Assembly (NCBI GenBank): GCA_900604495.1
Contig: UWOR01000006.1
Span: 1 to 64,000, forward strand
Reading direction: 5' to 3'
Origin: Desulfovibrio sp. Marseille-P6017
GTDB lineage: Bacteria > Bacillota_A > Clostridia > Peptostreptococcales > Peptostreptococcaceae
Length of the DNA: 64,000 nt
Of this stretch, positions 1 to 8,540 are shown piece by piece (the stretch's first letter is position 1; every line of letters begins with the position of its first letter). The notes beneath the pieces were generated by a model, which was not told where the DNA came from, made no database searches, and saw only the letters and a list, made by a program, of their open reading frames with translations. Made by a program: the position numbers and the translations under genes.

Positions 1-386
1 GATTCATATTCTCCATTTTTATATAATTCTTGAGATGAGTAAGATGCCGTATAAATAACCTTATAAATTTTTATATCATCATTCTTTAAACTATCATTTG
101 ATTTTAAATATAGATTAAGTAGACTTGGATTATTATATTCTCTTATGCTTACGATACTTACTTCTGAAAGATAGGAGAGTTGAAGCTTAATACTATCCAA
201 TTCATTTTTATTATATAGTAATTTGGAAATTTCATTTATTTTCTTTTGATTTTTATATTCATAATATTCATGAATAATATTTGCTGGATTTGAAGAATAA
301 GATTTTGTTTTTACGGTGACTATAAAAGTGAAAAGTAGCATAGGAATAAGTACTATAATTGCAATACGTTGTTTTTTCTTAAACAA
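1..386 (-). CDS. Membrane-anchored or exported hypothetical protein, C-terminus outside window
   Basis: The minus strand is open from a TTG start at 386 to the window edge (128 codons). GGAGG lies 7 bases upstream of the TTG; a GTG sits almost on the RBS and is less likely. The N-terminus is basic (MFKKKQR) followed by a hydrophobic stretch (IAIIVLIPMLLFTFIVTV), so it is an uncleaved anchor or signal peptide. The exported part is Lys/Asn/Tyr-rich with no cysteine or enzymatic motif. I do not recognise the family. It is divergent from deoD, with about 160 bases between the starts. Confidence 0.6.
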   Translation of the reverse strand, partial: MFKKKQRIAIIVLIPMLLFTFIVTVKTKSYSSNPANIIHEYYEYKNQKKINEISKLLYNKNELDSIKLQLSYLSEVSIVSIREYNNPSLLNLYLKSNDSLKNDDIKIYKVIYTASYSSQELYKNGEYE

Positions 387-547
387 ATTCACACCTCCAC
401 ATAGATATACAAGAAACAATGTTATACTTATACTTTATATATATACTTATTTAAACAATTATAGTATACTAAAGCATGCAATGATTAAAGAAGTTATAAT
501 ATTGCTATTAAAAAATATAATTTATAAATATTCAGGAGGCACAAACA

Positions 548-1267
548 ATGAGTAAATCACCAGTACCAACTCCGCATAACAATGCATTAGTTGGAGACAT
601 AGCAGAAACAGTTTTATTACCAGGAGATCCTCTTAGAGCGAAATTCATAGCAGAAACATTCTTAGAAGATGTTGTGCAATATAATACAGTTAGAGGTATG
701 TATGGTTACACTGGATACTATAAGGGTAAAAGAGTATCGGTTCAAGGTAGTGGAATGGGTATGCCATCAATAGGAATATACTCATACGAATTAATACATT
801 TCTATGGTGTAAAAAACTTAATAAGAGTTGGTTCAGCAGGAGCAATAAATGAAAACTTAAAGTTACATGATGTCGTAATCGGTATGGGTGCTTGTACAAA
901 TTCAAATTATGCATCTTCATATGAATTACCAGGTACGTTTGCTCCAATAGCAAGCTTTGAATTATTACAAAAAGCTGTAAATGTTGCTAAGGAACAAGGT
1001 ACAGATGTAACAGTAGGTAATATTTTATCTTCAGATGTATTCTATGGAGAGCCCGGTTCAAATGCATTACTTAAGTGGCAAAAAATGGGTGTACTTTGTG
1101 TAGAAATGGAAGCTGCAGCTTTATATATGAATGCGGCTAGAGCAGGAGTGAATGCTTTAACAATACTTACAATATCTGATTGTCCATTTACTGGAGAAGA
1201 AACTACTGCACATGAAAGACAAGTAGCATTCACTAAAATGATGGAAATAGCTTTAGAATTAGCTTAA
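548..1267 (+). CDS. deoD: Purine nucleoside phosphorylase, DeoD type
   Basis: Reversibly phosphorolyses purine (deoxy)nucleosides to base and (deoxy)ribose-1-phosphate in the cytoplasm for purine salvage. The 239 residues equal the length of the hexameric E. coli enzyme. Visible family motifs are GDPLRAK near residue 26 (phosphate site), RVGSAG near 92, VEMEAAALY near 180 (ribose/base contacts) and [12 protein letters not shown] near 203, which keeps the catalytic SD although the usual following His is Cys. AGGAGG seven bases before the ATG fixes the start. It is a single-gene unit closed by the hairpin at 1285-1322, which it shares with lexA from the other side. Confidence 0.95.
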   Translation: MSKSPVPTPHNNALVGDIAETVLLPGDPLRAKFIAETFLEDVVQYNTVRGMYGYTGYYKGKRVSVQGSGMGMPSIGIYSYELIHFYGVKNLIRVGSAGAINENLKLHDVVIGMGACTNSNYASSYELPGTFAPIASFELLQKAVNVAKEQGTDVTVGNILSSDVFYGEPGSNALLKWQKMGVLCVEMEAAALYMNAARAGVNALTILTISDCPFTGEETTAHERQVAFTKMMEIALELA

Positions 1268-1284
1268 TAAATATTACATAAAAT

Positions 1285-1322
1285 AAAAAAGATATGATTT
1301 AAAAATAAATCATATCTTTTTT
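1285..1322. terminator. Bidirectional intrinsic terminator between deoD and lexA
   Basis: AAAAAAGATATGATTT pairs with a near-complementary arm ending in a T run across a short A-rich loop. Symmetric A and T tracts let it serve both convergent genes. Confidence 0.85.
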
Positions 1323-1343
1323 ATTTTTTAACTAGTTTATATT

Positions 1344-1979
1344 TTAGACCATAGATCTAAATACCCCTGTAACTACACCTAAAATCTCTACATTTTTAGC
1401 TTCAACACGTATTGGATCCATAAAATCATTTTCAGGTTGTAATCTTACATAATTCCCTTCTTTAAAGAATCTTTTAACAGTAGAAACCTCTCCATTTATA
1501 AGAGCAATAACTATTTGTGAATTGAATGCAATGTTTTTCTTTTCAACAATTAAATAGTCATCATCTAATATACCTGCGTTAATCATGCTTTCCCCTTTAA
1601 CTTTTAATAAAAAGTTTTCATGACCATGTATAAGGTTTGCAGGTAGCGGAATATATTCCTCTATGTTTTCTTGGGCTAATATTGGTTCACCAGCAGTTAT
1701 TTGACCAACTAGAGGTAAGTTTAAAACCTCTTGATTAAATCCTGATACGTTATATCCTACAGTATCATCTAATATCTCAATTGCCCTAGGTTTAGTAGGG
1801 TCCCTTCTGATATATCCCAATTCTTCTAATTTGTTTAAATATCCATGAACTGTTGATGTAGATTTTACACCAGTAGCAGCGCATATTTCTCTTACAGAAG
1901 GTGGATATCCCTTTGCAATAAGTTGTTCTTTAATAAATTCTAGTACACCTAGTTGTTTTTCACTTAAGTCTAAATACAT
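1344..1979 (-). CDS. lexA: LexA, SOS-response repressor
   Basis: Represses DNA-damage genes and inactivates itself by RecA-stimulated cleavage. The 211 residues hold an N-terminal winged helix (about 1-65, with TSTVHGYLNKLEELGYI as the recognition region) and a C-terminal S24-type peptidase. The Ala-Gly scissile bond is A96-G97 (QITAGEPI); the catalytic Ser131 (KGESM) and Lys169 (STVKRF) are both present, so it should be auto-cleavable. An SOS box lies about 115 bases upstream at 2094-2108, indicating autoregulation. The gene upstream on the same strand encodes an Xer-type recombinase. Confidence 0.96.
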   Translation of the reverse strand: MYLDLSEKQLGVLEFIKEQLIAKGYPPSVREICAATGVKSTSTVHGYLNKLEELGYIRRDPTKPRAIEILDDTVGYNVSGFNQEVLNLPLVGQITAGEPILAQENIEEYIPLPANLIHGHENFLLKVKGESMINAGILDDDYLIVEKKNIAFNSQIVIALINGEVSTVKRFFKEGNYVRLQPENDFMDPIRVEAKNVEILGVVTGVFRSMV

Positions 1980-2093
1980 AAAATCAACTCCCTTCTATTT
2001 ATAAATGATGTATTAAATAACGTTTAAAATTTCCAACGTAATATAATCTAATTAAGCTTTTATAATTATATTTTAACACAAGAAGCTTGATTT

Positions 2094-2108
2094 CACAAAC
2101 GTTTGTTC
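2094..2108 (-). promoter_or_regulatory. LexA-binding (SOS) box upstream of lexA
   Basis: On the minus strand the site reads GAACAAACGTTTGTG, matching the Firmicute pattern GAAC-N4-GTTY. It lies between the Xer-like gene and lexA. The box at 23177-23190 shares the same core. Confidence 0.75.
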
Positions 2109-2141
2109 TAAATAAGTTAAATACATATTAGTAAGCAAAAT

Positions 2142-3323
2142 TTATAAAGATTCATTGGTTTCTATGTCATTTTCAATTTCTTTTATAGATTCAAGTTTAT
2201 CATTGTCATCAACCCATTCGAAGTTATTAACAATATCACGCTTAACATTCTTTTTATGAGCAGCGTAAAGTTGGGTAGTTGTAACATTATCATGATCTAG
2301 TAGATTTTGAACATCATAAATAGAAAAACCTGTTTGTATTAAAGAAGTAGCAGCAGTGGCTCTTAATTTATGTGGACTATATCCTTTATTTCTAGATGTA
2401 TCCATAGAAATAGACGTATACTTTTTCACAAGATCTCTAATAGACTTAGGTGTAATCCTTTTTTTCTGAAGAGATAAGAATAAAGCATCCTTAACATCAT
2501 CACTTAACGACTCGCTTTTAGGCCTTTCATTAAAAATATAATCTTTTACAACAGTTTCGCATGTATGGTTTATAGGCATAAGAACCTCTTTACCTCTTTT
2601 TCTATAAATCTTAAATTCACCTCTAGAGAAGTTAAAAGAAGAAATATTAAGTTCTCTAAGCTCATTAAGTCTTAGTCCATAGGTTACGAATAATGCTAAG
2701 ATAGCCTTGTCACGAAGCTTAGTCTTTTTCCAATATACTTTTTCTTTTTCAGTAAGACCTTCGCCGCTTTCTACTGCATCTAGCATTTTAGTAACTTCAT
2801 CAATATCAAGCCTTTTTATTGCATCCGGTTGAGGCTTAGGAAGCTTAATTGGGTTAAATCCATCTGTAATGTTATTTTCTAATTGTTCATTCCTATAAAG
2901 AAATTTAAATAGGGTAGACAGAGATGATTTTTTTCTAGCTAAAGCTCTATTGTTATTTTCAAATATTAATGTATTTTTTTCTGTATGCTTATAGTATCTA
3001 CTACAATAATCTCCAAGAAATAGATTAACATCTCTTGCTTTTATAGAATTAAATTCCTCAAGAGTTATATCTTTTGTACTTTCAGCTCTCGTAAGCTCCT
3101 GAGACTCGACTAAATAAGTGCAAAAGAAGTTTATATCTTCAAGGTAAGCATAACGCGTAGAAACGGCTACAGAGCCTTTTAGATATATGAAATAATCTTT
3201 CATAAACTTAGGTAGTTGATTTTCTATTTTAATACATTTTTCCACAATGTTGTTATCTCTAATAACTATATTATCTGGTTTGTCTGATTTATTGTTAATT
3301 TTTAAGATTTTATCCTTGTTCAA
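2142..3323 (-). CDS. Tyrosine recombinase, XerS/XerC-like
   Basis: Site-specific recombinase of the integrase fold. The 393-residue protein has an N-terminal SAM-like DNA-binding domain (about 30-170) and a catalytic domain with all core residues in order: Arg218 (YGLRLNEL), HKLR giving His318 and Arg321, His344 (LLDHDN) and Tyr353 (TTTQLY). The layout, including the KLRDKAILALFVTYGLRLNEL block, resembles the single-recombinase XerS of streptococci more than the shorter XerC/XerD; this is from memory of the family. I start at TTG 3323, preceded by TAGGA; an ATG at 3377 would add a hydrophobic, RBS-less extension. The dif-like palindrome at 3705-3742 suggests chromosome-dimer resolution, by inference. 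Confidence 0.8.
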   Translation of the reverse strand: MNKDKILKINNKSDKPDNIVIRDNNIVEKCIKIENQLPKFMKDYFIYLKGSVAVSTRYAYLEDINFFCTYLVESQELTRAESTKDITLEEFNSIKARDVNLFLGDYCSRYYKHTEKNTLIFENNNRALARKKSSLSTLFKFLYRNEQLENNITDGFNPIKLPKPQPDAIKRLDIDEVTKMLDAVESGEGLTEKEKVYWKKTKLRDKAILALFVTYGLRLNELRELNISSFNFSRGEFKIYRKRGKEVLMPINHTCETVVKDYIFNERPKSESLSDDVKDALFLSLQKKRITPKSIRDLVKKYTSISMDTSRNKGYSPHKLRATAATSLIQTGFSIYDVQNLLDHDNVTTTQLYAAHKKNVKRDIVNNFEWVDDNDKLESIKEIENDIETNESL

Positions 3324-3704
3324 AATAATCCTAAATTTCAAATTAATTATTATGTGTATAATAATATAAAATATCATATTAGTTTTTTTCTTTCAATGGA
3401 TAAAAGATAAGAAGAGATTAGATAGATATTAAAATTAAATATGTATGTATACAAAATAAATAATATATCTATATAAATATATTGTAAGGATCAAAAAAAT
3501 TTAAAATAACTAAAATAACTAAGTATTATATATAAATAAAATTATATGAAGTTTATTAATTATTAATTTATATTTACATTTATATACAGATTTTGAATAT
3601 GAATATGAATAAAATAAGAGTGAAGAGAAAAAATAGTATACATTTATAAATTTAAAAAATACTAAAAAATTATATTAAGAGTACTGTATATAATGTTTAT
3701 TTAT

Positions 3705-3742
3705 ATAACTATTCCCTAAATATACATTTAGAAACTAGTTAT
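3705..3742. repeat. dif-like imperfect palindrome near the Xer-type recombinase gene
   Basis: Two 17-base arms (ATAACTATTCCCTAAAT and ATTTAGAAACTAGTTAT) flank a 4-base centre, ATAC. Thirteen of 17 arm positions pair; the four mismatches are clustered, so the halves are related but not identical, as in dif sites with two unequal half-sites. It lies about 380 bases from the recombinase start. Some similarity to the Bacillus dif core (TTCCTA and GTAAACT elements) is visible but not decisive. Confidence 0.35.
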
Positions 3743-4350
3743 ATGTTGATTATTATAACTACTCCTTTGTACATACATATACGCAGATATTATATATATT
3801 TAGTTTTTATATACATATATAAATTTAATTTACAGCAACTATGTTATAAAATGTATATTCTTACGCATTATATATGTATAGATATTTATATACATATATC
3901 TACAAATTTATTCAAAATATCATTACGTATGTATATATATGTGTGAAAAATTGTATTTTTATTAAGATTGCTTGATTTTAATTTAAACTTAATAAAATTA
4001 ATTCGCTCCGTCGTAGAAATTTCATTTTACTTAATTAAATATGGTTAATATTGTTATTTACTTTAATTTATCGGATTCATGAGTTGTTTTAATAAGATAT
4101 GATCATTTATTTATTCTATTTTATAAACTTTAACCTTTAACACATTTACTTTCTTTTCATTATATATAGCTTCATATTAAGTTAATCCTATTTGACGATT
4201 TTAATAAAACCCTTCTCTATCAAATTACCCTACTAGACTAACCTATTTTTTAGAATGGAATTAAACAAACGATTTAGAAATTACTACTTAAAAATAATAA
4301 TATTTATGATTACTAGCTATAGCTTTAAGATTAAACTATTTTAGGCTTAG

Positions 4351-4403
4351 GAGAATTTATTTAGTTTAGCTTCATAAAATTTAAATAAACTAAGTAAATT
4401 CTC
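4351..4403. repeat. Long hairpin downstream of the SspH-like gene
   Basis: Eighteen-base arms (4351-4368 and 4386-4403) pair with one mismatch around a 17-base loop. It is downstream of the minus-strand spore-protein gene, but no T run follows on either strand, so it is not a standard intrinsic terminator. Confidence 0.5.
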
Positions 4404-4427
4404 ATTAATTAATTATTTGTATGTAAT

Positions 4428-4625
4428 TTAATATAAAACTTCATTTAATTGTTCTAGGCTTACTTCATATTTATAGTTTCCATCCATAGATTCAACATAT
4501 GCAGTACCAATATTGTTATCTACACTTATGATATTAACCTGATTCTCTTTATAGAAAATCTTTGAATTGACATTTGTATTTGAATCTTTTGAATTTACTA
4601 TCTCCATAGCTCTTCTTAATTGCAT
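4428..4625 (-). CDS. sspH: Small acid-soluble spore protein, H type
   Basis: The 65-residue protein opens MQLRRAMEIVNS and continues with VNIISVDNNIGTAYVESMDG and an acidic end. This fits the SspH family pattern (RAxEI near the start, then a short beta-rich part carrying IxxVDxxxGTA). Members are made in the forespore and packed into the spore core; binding to DNA is not assumed. TAGGAGG lies just before the ATG. It stands alone, one gene away from spoVS, so several spore genes cluster here. The family call rests on the short N-terminal pattern. Confidence 0.75.
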   Translation of the reverse strand: MQLRRAMEIVNSKDSNTNVNSKIFYKENQVNIISVDNNIGTAYVESMDGNYKYEVSLEQLNEVLY

Positions 4626-4720
4626 AAAATCCTCCTAAATGATAATATACTATTTTATTACTTTATTTATACTTACCATTAAAGATTATTTTATGCATTT
4701 GATCAAGTTTATAAGTAAAT

Positions 4721-4758
4721 AAAAAAGCAACAGCTTAAAAATAGCTTGTTGCTTTTTT
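4721..4758 (-). terminator. Intrinsic terminator of spoVS
   Basis: AAAAAAGCAACAGCT pairs with AGCTTGTTGCTTTTTT across an A-rich loop, immediately downstream of the spoVS stop. Confidence 0.85.
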
Positions 4759-4775
4759 ATTTATTATCCTAATTA

Positions 4776-5036
4776 TTATCTAGGTTCTATTATTAATTTT
4801 ATAGCTGTTTTTTGCTCTCCGTCAATTTCAATGTCTGTAAAAGCTGGAACACAAACTAAATCCATACCACTTGGAGCTACAAATCCTCTTGCAATTGCTA
4901 CTGACTTTATAGCTTGATTTAATGCGCCAGCACCGATAGCTTGGATTTCTGCGTTTCCTTTTTCTCTTAGTACTCCTGCTAGAGCTCCTGCCACAGAATT
5001 AGGATTAGATTTTGATGAAACTTTTAATACTTCCAT
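4776..5036 (-). CDS. spoVS: Stage V sporulation protein S
   Basis: SpoVS is a small Alba-fold-like protein needed for spore coat assembly and proper stage V progression in Bacillus. The 86 residues match the family's length and its near-invariant sequence: MEVLKVSSKSNPNSVAGA, then GAGALNQAIKSVAIARG and PSGMDLVCVPAFTDIEIDG. AGGAGG precedes the ATG. It is monocistronic with a strong terminator. In Bacillus it is controlled by the early sporulation factor SigH; I did not find a clear SigH promoter by eye. Confidence 0.97.
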   Translation of the reverse strand: MEVLKVSSKSNPNSVAGALAGVLREKGNAEIQAIGAGALNQAIKSVAIARGFVAPSGMDLVCVPAFTDIEIDGEQKTAIKLIIEPR

Positions 5037-5165
5037 TTCAATATCCTCCTTTTGTATTATTTAAAATATCTACAGTACTAAATTAACTTTGTTTAAATTA
5101 TACTTCGATATTAAACTAAAAAATACCTTTAATTTTTATACATATATTATTAAATATAAGTGAAT

Positions 5166-5822
5166 TTAGCTTTTAGCTTCTTGCTTTTTTAATTCTTGGA
5201 TTTCTTTTAATGTTAAACCTGTAATTTCCATTATAAATTGAGGATCAGATTTTTTTTCTAAAAGCTCTAATGCCATGACTTTTTTTGTTGCTAGTGTTTT
5301 TATTTCTTTTTCTAGAGCTAATTCCTTTTCTTGTTCTGTAAAAAATACATTTTCAAGATCATTTTCTAATATTTTATTGGAGAATGATTTTGTTAAGAAC
5401 ATTTGTTCTCCTTCATCATTATTGACACTTTCTTCATTTATCCTCTTAATTTTTACTTTAAACCATTCCTTATATATGTTGAATAAAATAAAAATTGAAG
5501 GTATTAAAAAGTAAGCTTTAGCTCCTAATAATCCAATTATAACAGTTATAATGCATATAGCTTTATTTATAGTACTTATTGGTATATTGAAAATATATTT
5601 TTCGTTTGTATATGTGTTTATTGCTGATAGAATCAACATAATTACACAAAGCGGCAATAAAAAGTAACTGGCAATTACTCCTCCAAAGCTTAATGAATCG
5701 AAATTTCTATTTATATTTCCGTATACATACATCCAACCATTCAAATAGGCGTATAAACTTGTAAAAACTCCAATTATTGCACCGAGAGCTTCTGTGTAAT
5801 AGTTTGAGAAATGCGAATTCAT
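5166..5822 (-). CDS. Membrane protein of unknown function with cytosolic helical tail
   Basis: The 218-residue protein has three to four hydrophobic segments in its first 120 residues (around 8-30, 48-68, 85-105 and 105-120). A charged, coiled-coil-like tail follows, rich in Glu and Lys (FTEQEKELALEKEIKTLATKK), ending in a short segment (DPQFIMEITGLTLKEIQELKKQ) that looks like a small helical hairpin found at the C-terminus of various Firmicute proteins. An RBS (GGGGGG) precedes the ATG. No enzymatic motif is visible and no neighbour suggests a role. Confidence 0.6.
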   Translation of the reverse strand: MNSHFSNYYTEALGAIIGVFTSLYAYLNGWMYVYGNINRNFDSLSFGGVIASYFLLPLCVIMLILSAINTYTNEKYIFNIPISTINKAICIITVIIGLLGAKAYFLIPSIFILFNIYKEWFKVKIKRINEESVNNDEGEQMFLTKSFSNKILENDLENVFFTEQEKELALEKEIKTLATKKVMALELLEKKSDPQFIMEITGLTLKEIQELKKQEAKS

Positions 5823-6000
5823 GTTATCCCCCCTAATAATATGTATAATAATAAGTATGATTTAAAACTTATAAATATATCATATTCTATTTATTGTTAA
5901 TTTTCTATTTATATTTTTTATGAAAAGTATTATAATTTATATACTGAAAACTAAATTAATTTACGATGGTGTTAATCCACCGAATGAGAGGCGTTTTATT

Positions 6001-6273
6001 ATGTTGGATACTGCAGAATTTGTACTTAAAATAGCATTTATAGTATTAACTATTATTTGGATAGGTAAAATAATGATATTAAGAACTGATAAACAAATTG
6101 TTATAAATCCATTACTTATAGGTATATCGGCTATATTAGTAGTTTTACCAGAAGGTAATGAAATATCTACTACAGTAACAATACAAGAAGTAAAGGTTGC
6201 ATTATATGCTATATATTGTGCTGTTGTATTATTAGGAGTTTATTCTACTACTAGAGATCGAAATTTATTTTAA
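6001..6273 (+). CDS. Small three-helix membrane protein, unknown function
   Basis: The 90-residue product has three hydrophobic segments (about 8-24, 38-54 and 66-83). I start at ATG 6001, preceded by GAGAGG; an upstream in-frame ATG at 5920 would add a tail lacking an RBS. A TATAAT-like box lies near 5933. The short leader contains a small hairpin (GGTG...CACC, 5968-5981) just before the RBS, of unknown significance. No family is recognised. It is convergent with trmB and shares a terminator. Confidence 0.55.
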   Translation: MLDTAEFVLKIAFIVLTIIWIGKIMILRTDKQIVINPLLIGISAILVVLPEGNEISTTVTIQEVKVALYAIYCAVVLLGVYSTTRDRNLF

Positions 6274-6324
6274 AAAGCACCCAAATGGGATAATTGAACT
6301 TCGATTATCCTATTTAGGTGCTTT
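6273..6324. terminator. Terminator between the small membrane gene and trmB
   Basis: AAAGCACC with AAAT and GGATAAT blocks pairs imperfectly with GATTATCC, ATTT and GGTGCTTT. The T tract is better on the minus strand, so it mainly serves trmB. Confidence 0.75.
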
Positions 6325-6333
6325 GTAGTTTAA

Positions 6334-6984
6334 TTATAATGTAAGTCGCTTAGAAGCTTCACATCTAAATATTTTCATACCTTGTGACATAAATTTATCT
6401 TCATATTCTGTAGTTACATTGTTTATCTCTGTATTCTTAGCTAAATCTAGTGATATATTTTTTAATAACCAATTGTTAGAAGCTATTTCATTTAAACTAA
6501 ATTCAAATAAGTCTTGGTTGTCAGTTTTGAAGTGTAATTCTCCTTCGTCTGATAGTATTTCTTTATATTTATCAAGGAAGTTAGAGTGTGTTAACCTTCT
6601 TTTTGACCACCTTTTCTTTGGCCATGGATCACAAAAATTAACATATACTCGGCTTATCTCTCCTTTATCAAAGGAGTCTAGAATATTGTTTACATTCCCC
6701 CATACAAATAGGATATTATCTAACTTGGCCTCATCTGCTTTTTCTACAGCTTTTAATAGTACTTCTTCTTTAATTTCCATAGCTATATAGTTTATATTTG
6801 GATTTTGCTTTGCTAAAGTTGTTATAAACTTTCCTCTTCCTGTACCAAATTCTACATATATAGGATTTTCATTTTTAAATTTTAGACTCCAATTACCTTT
6901 TAAATCTTCTATATTTTCTTTTATTACATAATTTGTATAACTGATTAATTTCTCATCGGATCCTTTTTTCTTTCTTCTTCTCAT
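6334..6984 (-). CDS. trmB: tRNA (guanine-N7)-methyltransferase
   Basis: Methylates G46 of tRNA at N7 with S-adenosylmethionine. The 216-residue protein has the Rossmann SAM motif VEFGTGRGKFI (about 45-55), the hallmark NFCDPWPKKRWSKRRL (around 116-131) and HSNFLDKYKEIL after it. A Lys/Arg-rich N-terminus (MRRRKKKG) is usual for this family. The start is the ATG after a weak GGAG-type RBS. It is monocistronic between two hypothetical or iron-sulfur-type genes. Confidence 0.93.
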   Translation of the reverse strand: MRRRKKKGSDEKLISYTNYVIKENIEDLKGNWSLKFKNENPIYVEFGTGRGKFITTLAKQNPNINYIAMEIKEEVLLKAVEKADEAKLDNILFVWGNVNNILDSFDKGEISRVYVNFCDPWPKKRWSKRRLTHSNFLDKYKEILSDEGELHFKTDNQDLFEFSLNEIASNNWLLKNISLDLAKNTEINNVTTEYEDKFMSQGMKIFRCEASKRLTL

Positions 6985-7021
6985 TGGCCTCTCCTTAAGT
7001 TGTAATAAATTTGTAAAAAAT

Positions 7022-7054
7022 TATAGAGTATTAGCTTTAAGCCAATACTCTATT
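7022..7054 (-). terminator. Terminator of the HesB-like gene
   Basis: AGAGTATT arms pair around a central TTAA, with a T run following on the minus strand, just after the stop at 7067. Confidence 0.75.
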
Positions 7055-7066
7055 AATATAATCTAA

Positions 7067-7390
7067 TTAACAATCGCAACCAGAGCATCCTCCACTGCAA
7101 CCGCCGCCACCTTCAGGCATGTTTTCTACTACTATTCTGAATCCATATCCAGTATCTTCTATAGTCACGTCTCCGTATTGAGCGTATTCTGCTTGATCCA
7201 TTACGAAATGTAATCCTTCATGGTCAAATGTTACATCTGAACTATTTTGCTCATCTAAAGCAAGACCAAATGATGGACCACTGCATCCAAAACCTGCAAA
7301 GTATATTCTTATGCTTGATGGTTTATCTGCATTTTCTCCTATTATTTTGTTTAATGTATCGATTGCTGTTTGTGGTAAAGTAACTTTCAT
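7067..7390 (-). CDS. HesB/IscA-like protein with Cys-rich C-terminal tail
   Basis: The 107-residue protein has the IscA/HesB fold signature: a beta-rich core with conserved Cys36 in FAGFGCSGPSFGLALDE, and a C-terminal tail GGGGCSGGCSGCDC (Cys98, 102, 105, 107). IscA proteins bind iron or [2Fe-2S] clusters as carriers or scaffolds. This branch includes selenoproteins with Sec in place of the core Cys; here it is an ordinary Cys codon. No isc or suf genes are adjacent, so its partner is unknown. A diverged paralogue with TGA at the equivalent position lies at 52493-52812. The RBS is weak (GAGAGG-like) before the ATG. Confidence 0.85.
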   Translation of the reverse strand: MKVTLPQTAIDTLNKIIGENADKPSSIRIYFAGFGCSGPSFGLALDEQNSSDVTFDHEGLHFVMDQAEYAQYGDVTIEDTGYGFRIVVENMPEGGGGCSGGCSGCDC

Positions 7391-7466
7391 TTAATCAATT
7401 CCTCTCTATTTCTTAGATATATATATTATATACCATTATAAAAAAGAATCAAACATTTTATTTTAT

Positions 7467-8540
7467 CTAAACAGAAGATACAAAGGCATCGATATTGATA
7501 GATTTTTTATCTTTTAAATTTATTACATATAAGCTTGGAGTTACATAGTTATAATCATTAAGAAATGGAAATAATAATGTGTATCTATCTTCTTTTAAGT
7601 TATTAAAAGTATACATTCCGTTACTATTTGTAGTGCTATAATATTTATTACCGTTAGAATCTATTATTGTAATTACTTTGTTATTTAATGTATCAGAATC
7701 GTTAAGAACTAGTTTTCCTGATATAGAATATATATTAGGATTTGTACTCTCTAAGCTAAAAGAAGCATTACTTACATTTAAAAGTAATGGTTGTATAAGA
7801 ACTCCGCTTAATAAACCTGACTTAAAAAAAGGAACCTCGTGATAAAAATCCGCTTTAACAAGGCAGTCTGAACAAATATTTTTTATTATTATTTTTGAAA
7901 TAGAATATAAAAGTGAAGGTCTTTCATCTGTATATAAATCACTGTACTTACCGGTAACTTGTACGTTGTTGCAAGAAATAATGTTATTATCCTCCCATAT
8001 TATAGTGGGTTTAAAAATGTAATTGTCTCCTTGATTTACAAATATAGGATTTAAGCATACTAATTGTTCGCTGGCTATTATTTTTATTTCTTTATTTACT
8101 AGGGAATTCATAAAAGAAAAATCATCTATACGGTTATTGGAGATATTTATTAAATCTAGGTGCTTTAATTCTGATAAATTGGGGATGTTGCGTATATTGT
8201 TATAATCCAAACTGACACTTTTAAGTTTTTTTAGTTTAGGTAAAAAAGAGATATTTTCTATTCTATTTTCGCTTAATTCTAGATTTTCTAAATTTGATAA
8301 ATTACTTATTTCGTCTGCTGTTTTAATGTAGTTTTTATTAAGGATAAGATTATTTAAGCTTCTCGCATATTGTAACCCATGTAAACTCTTTATGCTTTGC
8401 TCTGATAAGTTAAGCTCTGTCAACTTACTTAGAAATTCTTTTGTTATATCTTTTTCTTTTTTGTTACACGCTCGGGCTATAGAAAATTTTAAATGTTTAT
8501 TTATCCAATTATCGTCATTAACATTCGCCAAATTAATCAT
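7467..8540 (-). CDS. Leucine-rich-repeat protein with C-terminal beta-sandwich domain
   Basis: Residues about 35-150 hold four to five 22-residue leucine-rich repeats of internalin style (LTELNLSEQSIKSLHGL, LENLELSENRIENISFL, LKHLDLINISNNRIDDFSFM). The middle is beta-rich. The last 90 residues look like a carboxypeptidase-regulatory or SdrD-B type domain (GKLVLND, YYSTTNSNGMYTFNNLKEDRYTL). There is no signal peptide, anchor or LPXTG motif, so it appears cytoplasmic or non-classically exported. The ATG at 8540 overlaps the upstream acetyltransferase stop; a TTG at 8531 is better spaced from AAAGGA and may be the true start. The two genes appear co-transcribed. Function unknown; LRRs usually bind proteins. 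Confidence 0.75.
   Translation of the reverse strand: MINLANVNDDNWINKHLKFSIARACNKKEKDITKEFLSKLTELNLSEQSIKSLHGLQYARSLNNLILNKNYIKTADEISNLSNLENLELSENRIENISFLPKLKKLKSVSLDYNNIRNIPNLSELKHLDLINISNNRIDDFSFMNSLVNKEIKIIASEQLVCLNPIFVNQGDNYIFKPTIIWEDNNIISCNNVQVTGKYSDLYTDERPSLLYSISKIIIKNICSDCLVKADFYHEVPFFKSGLLSGVLIQPLLLNVSNASFSLESTNPNIYSISGKLVLNDSDTLNNKVITIIDSNGNKYYSTTNSNGMYTFNNLKEDRYTLLFPFLNDYNYVTPSLYVINLKDKKSINIDAFVSSV

Larger units (their letters stand above)
3378..4427. other. About 1 kb of AT-rich intergenic DNA
   Basis: No ORF here has a convincing start, RBS and composition; the longest is a Tyr/Ile-rich run at 3743-3946. Two inverted repeats stand out, at 3705-3742 and 4351-4403, and are listed separately. 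I recognise no RNA gene or mobile-element remnant. Confidence 0.6.

Noticed and set aside
3743..3946. 67-codon plus-strand ORF in the AT-rich gap
   Set aside because: No RBS, Tyr/Ile-rich composition expected from random AT-rich DNA, and it starts inside the dif-like palindrome's flank.
5960..6000. Leader GATGGTGTTAATCCACCG resembling part of a fluoride riboswitch
   Set aside because: The remaining conserved elements of the aptamer and an expression platform are missing, and the downstream gene is not a known fluoride exporter.
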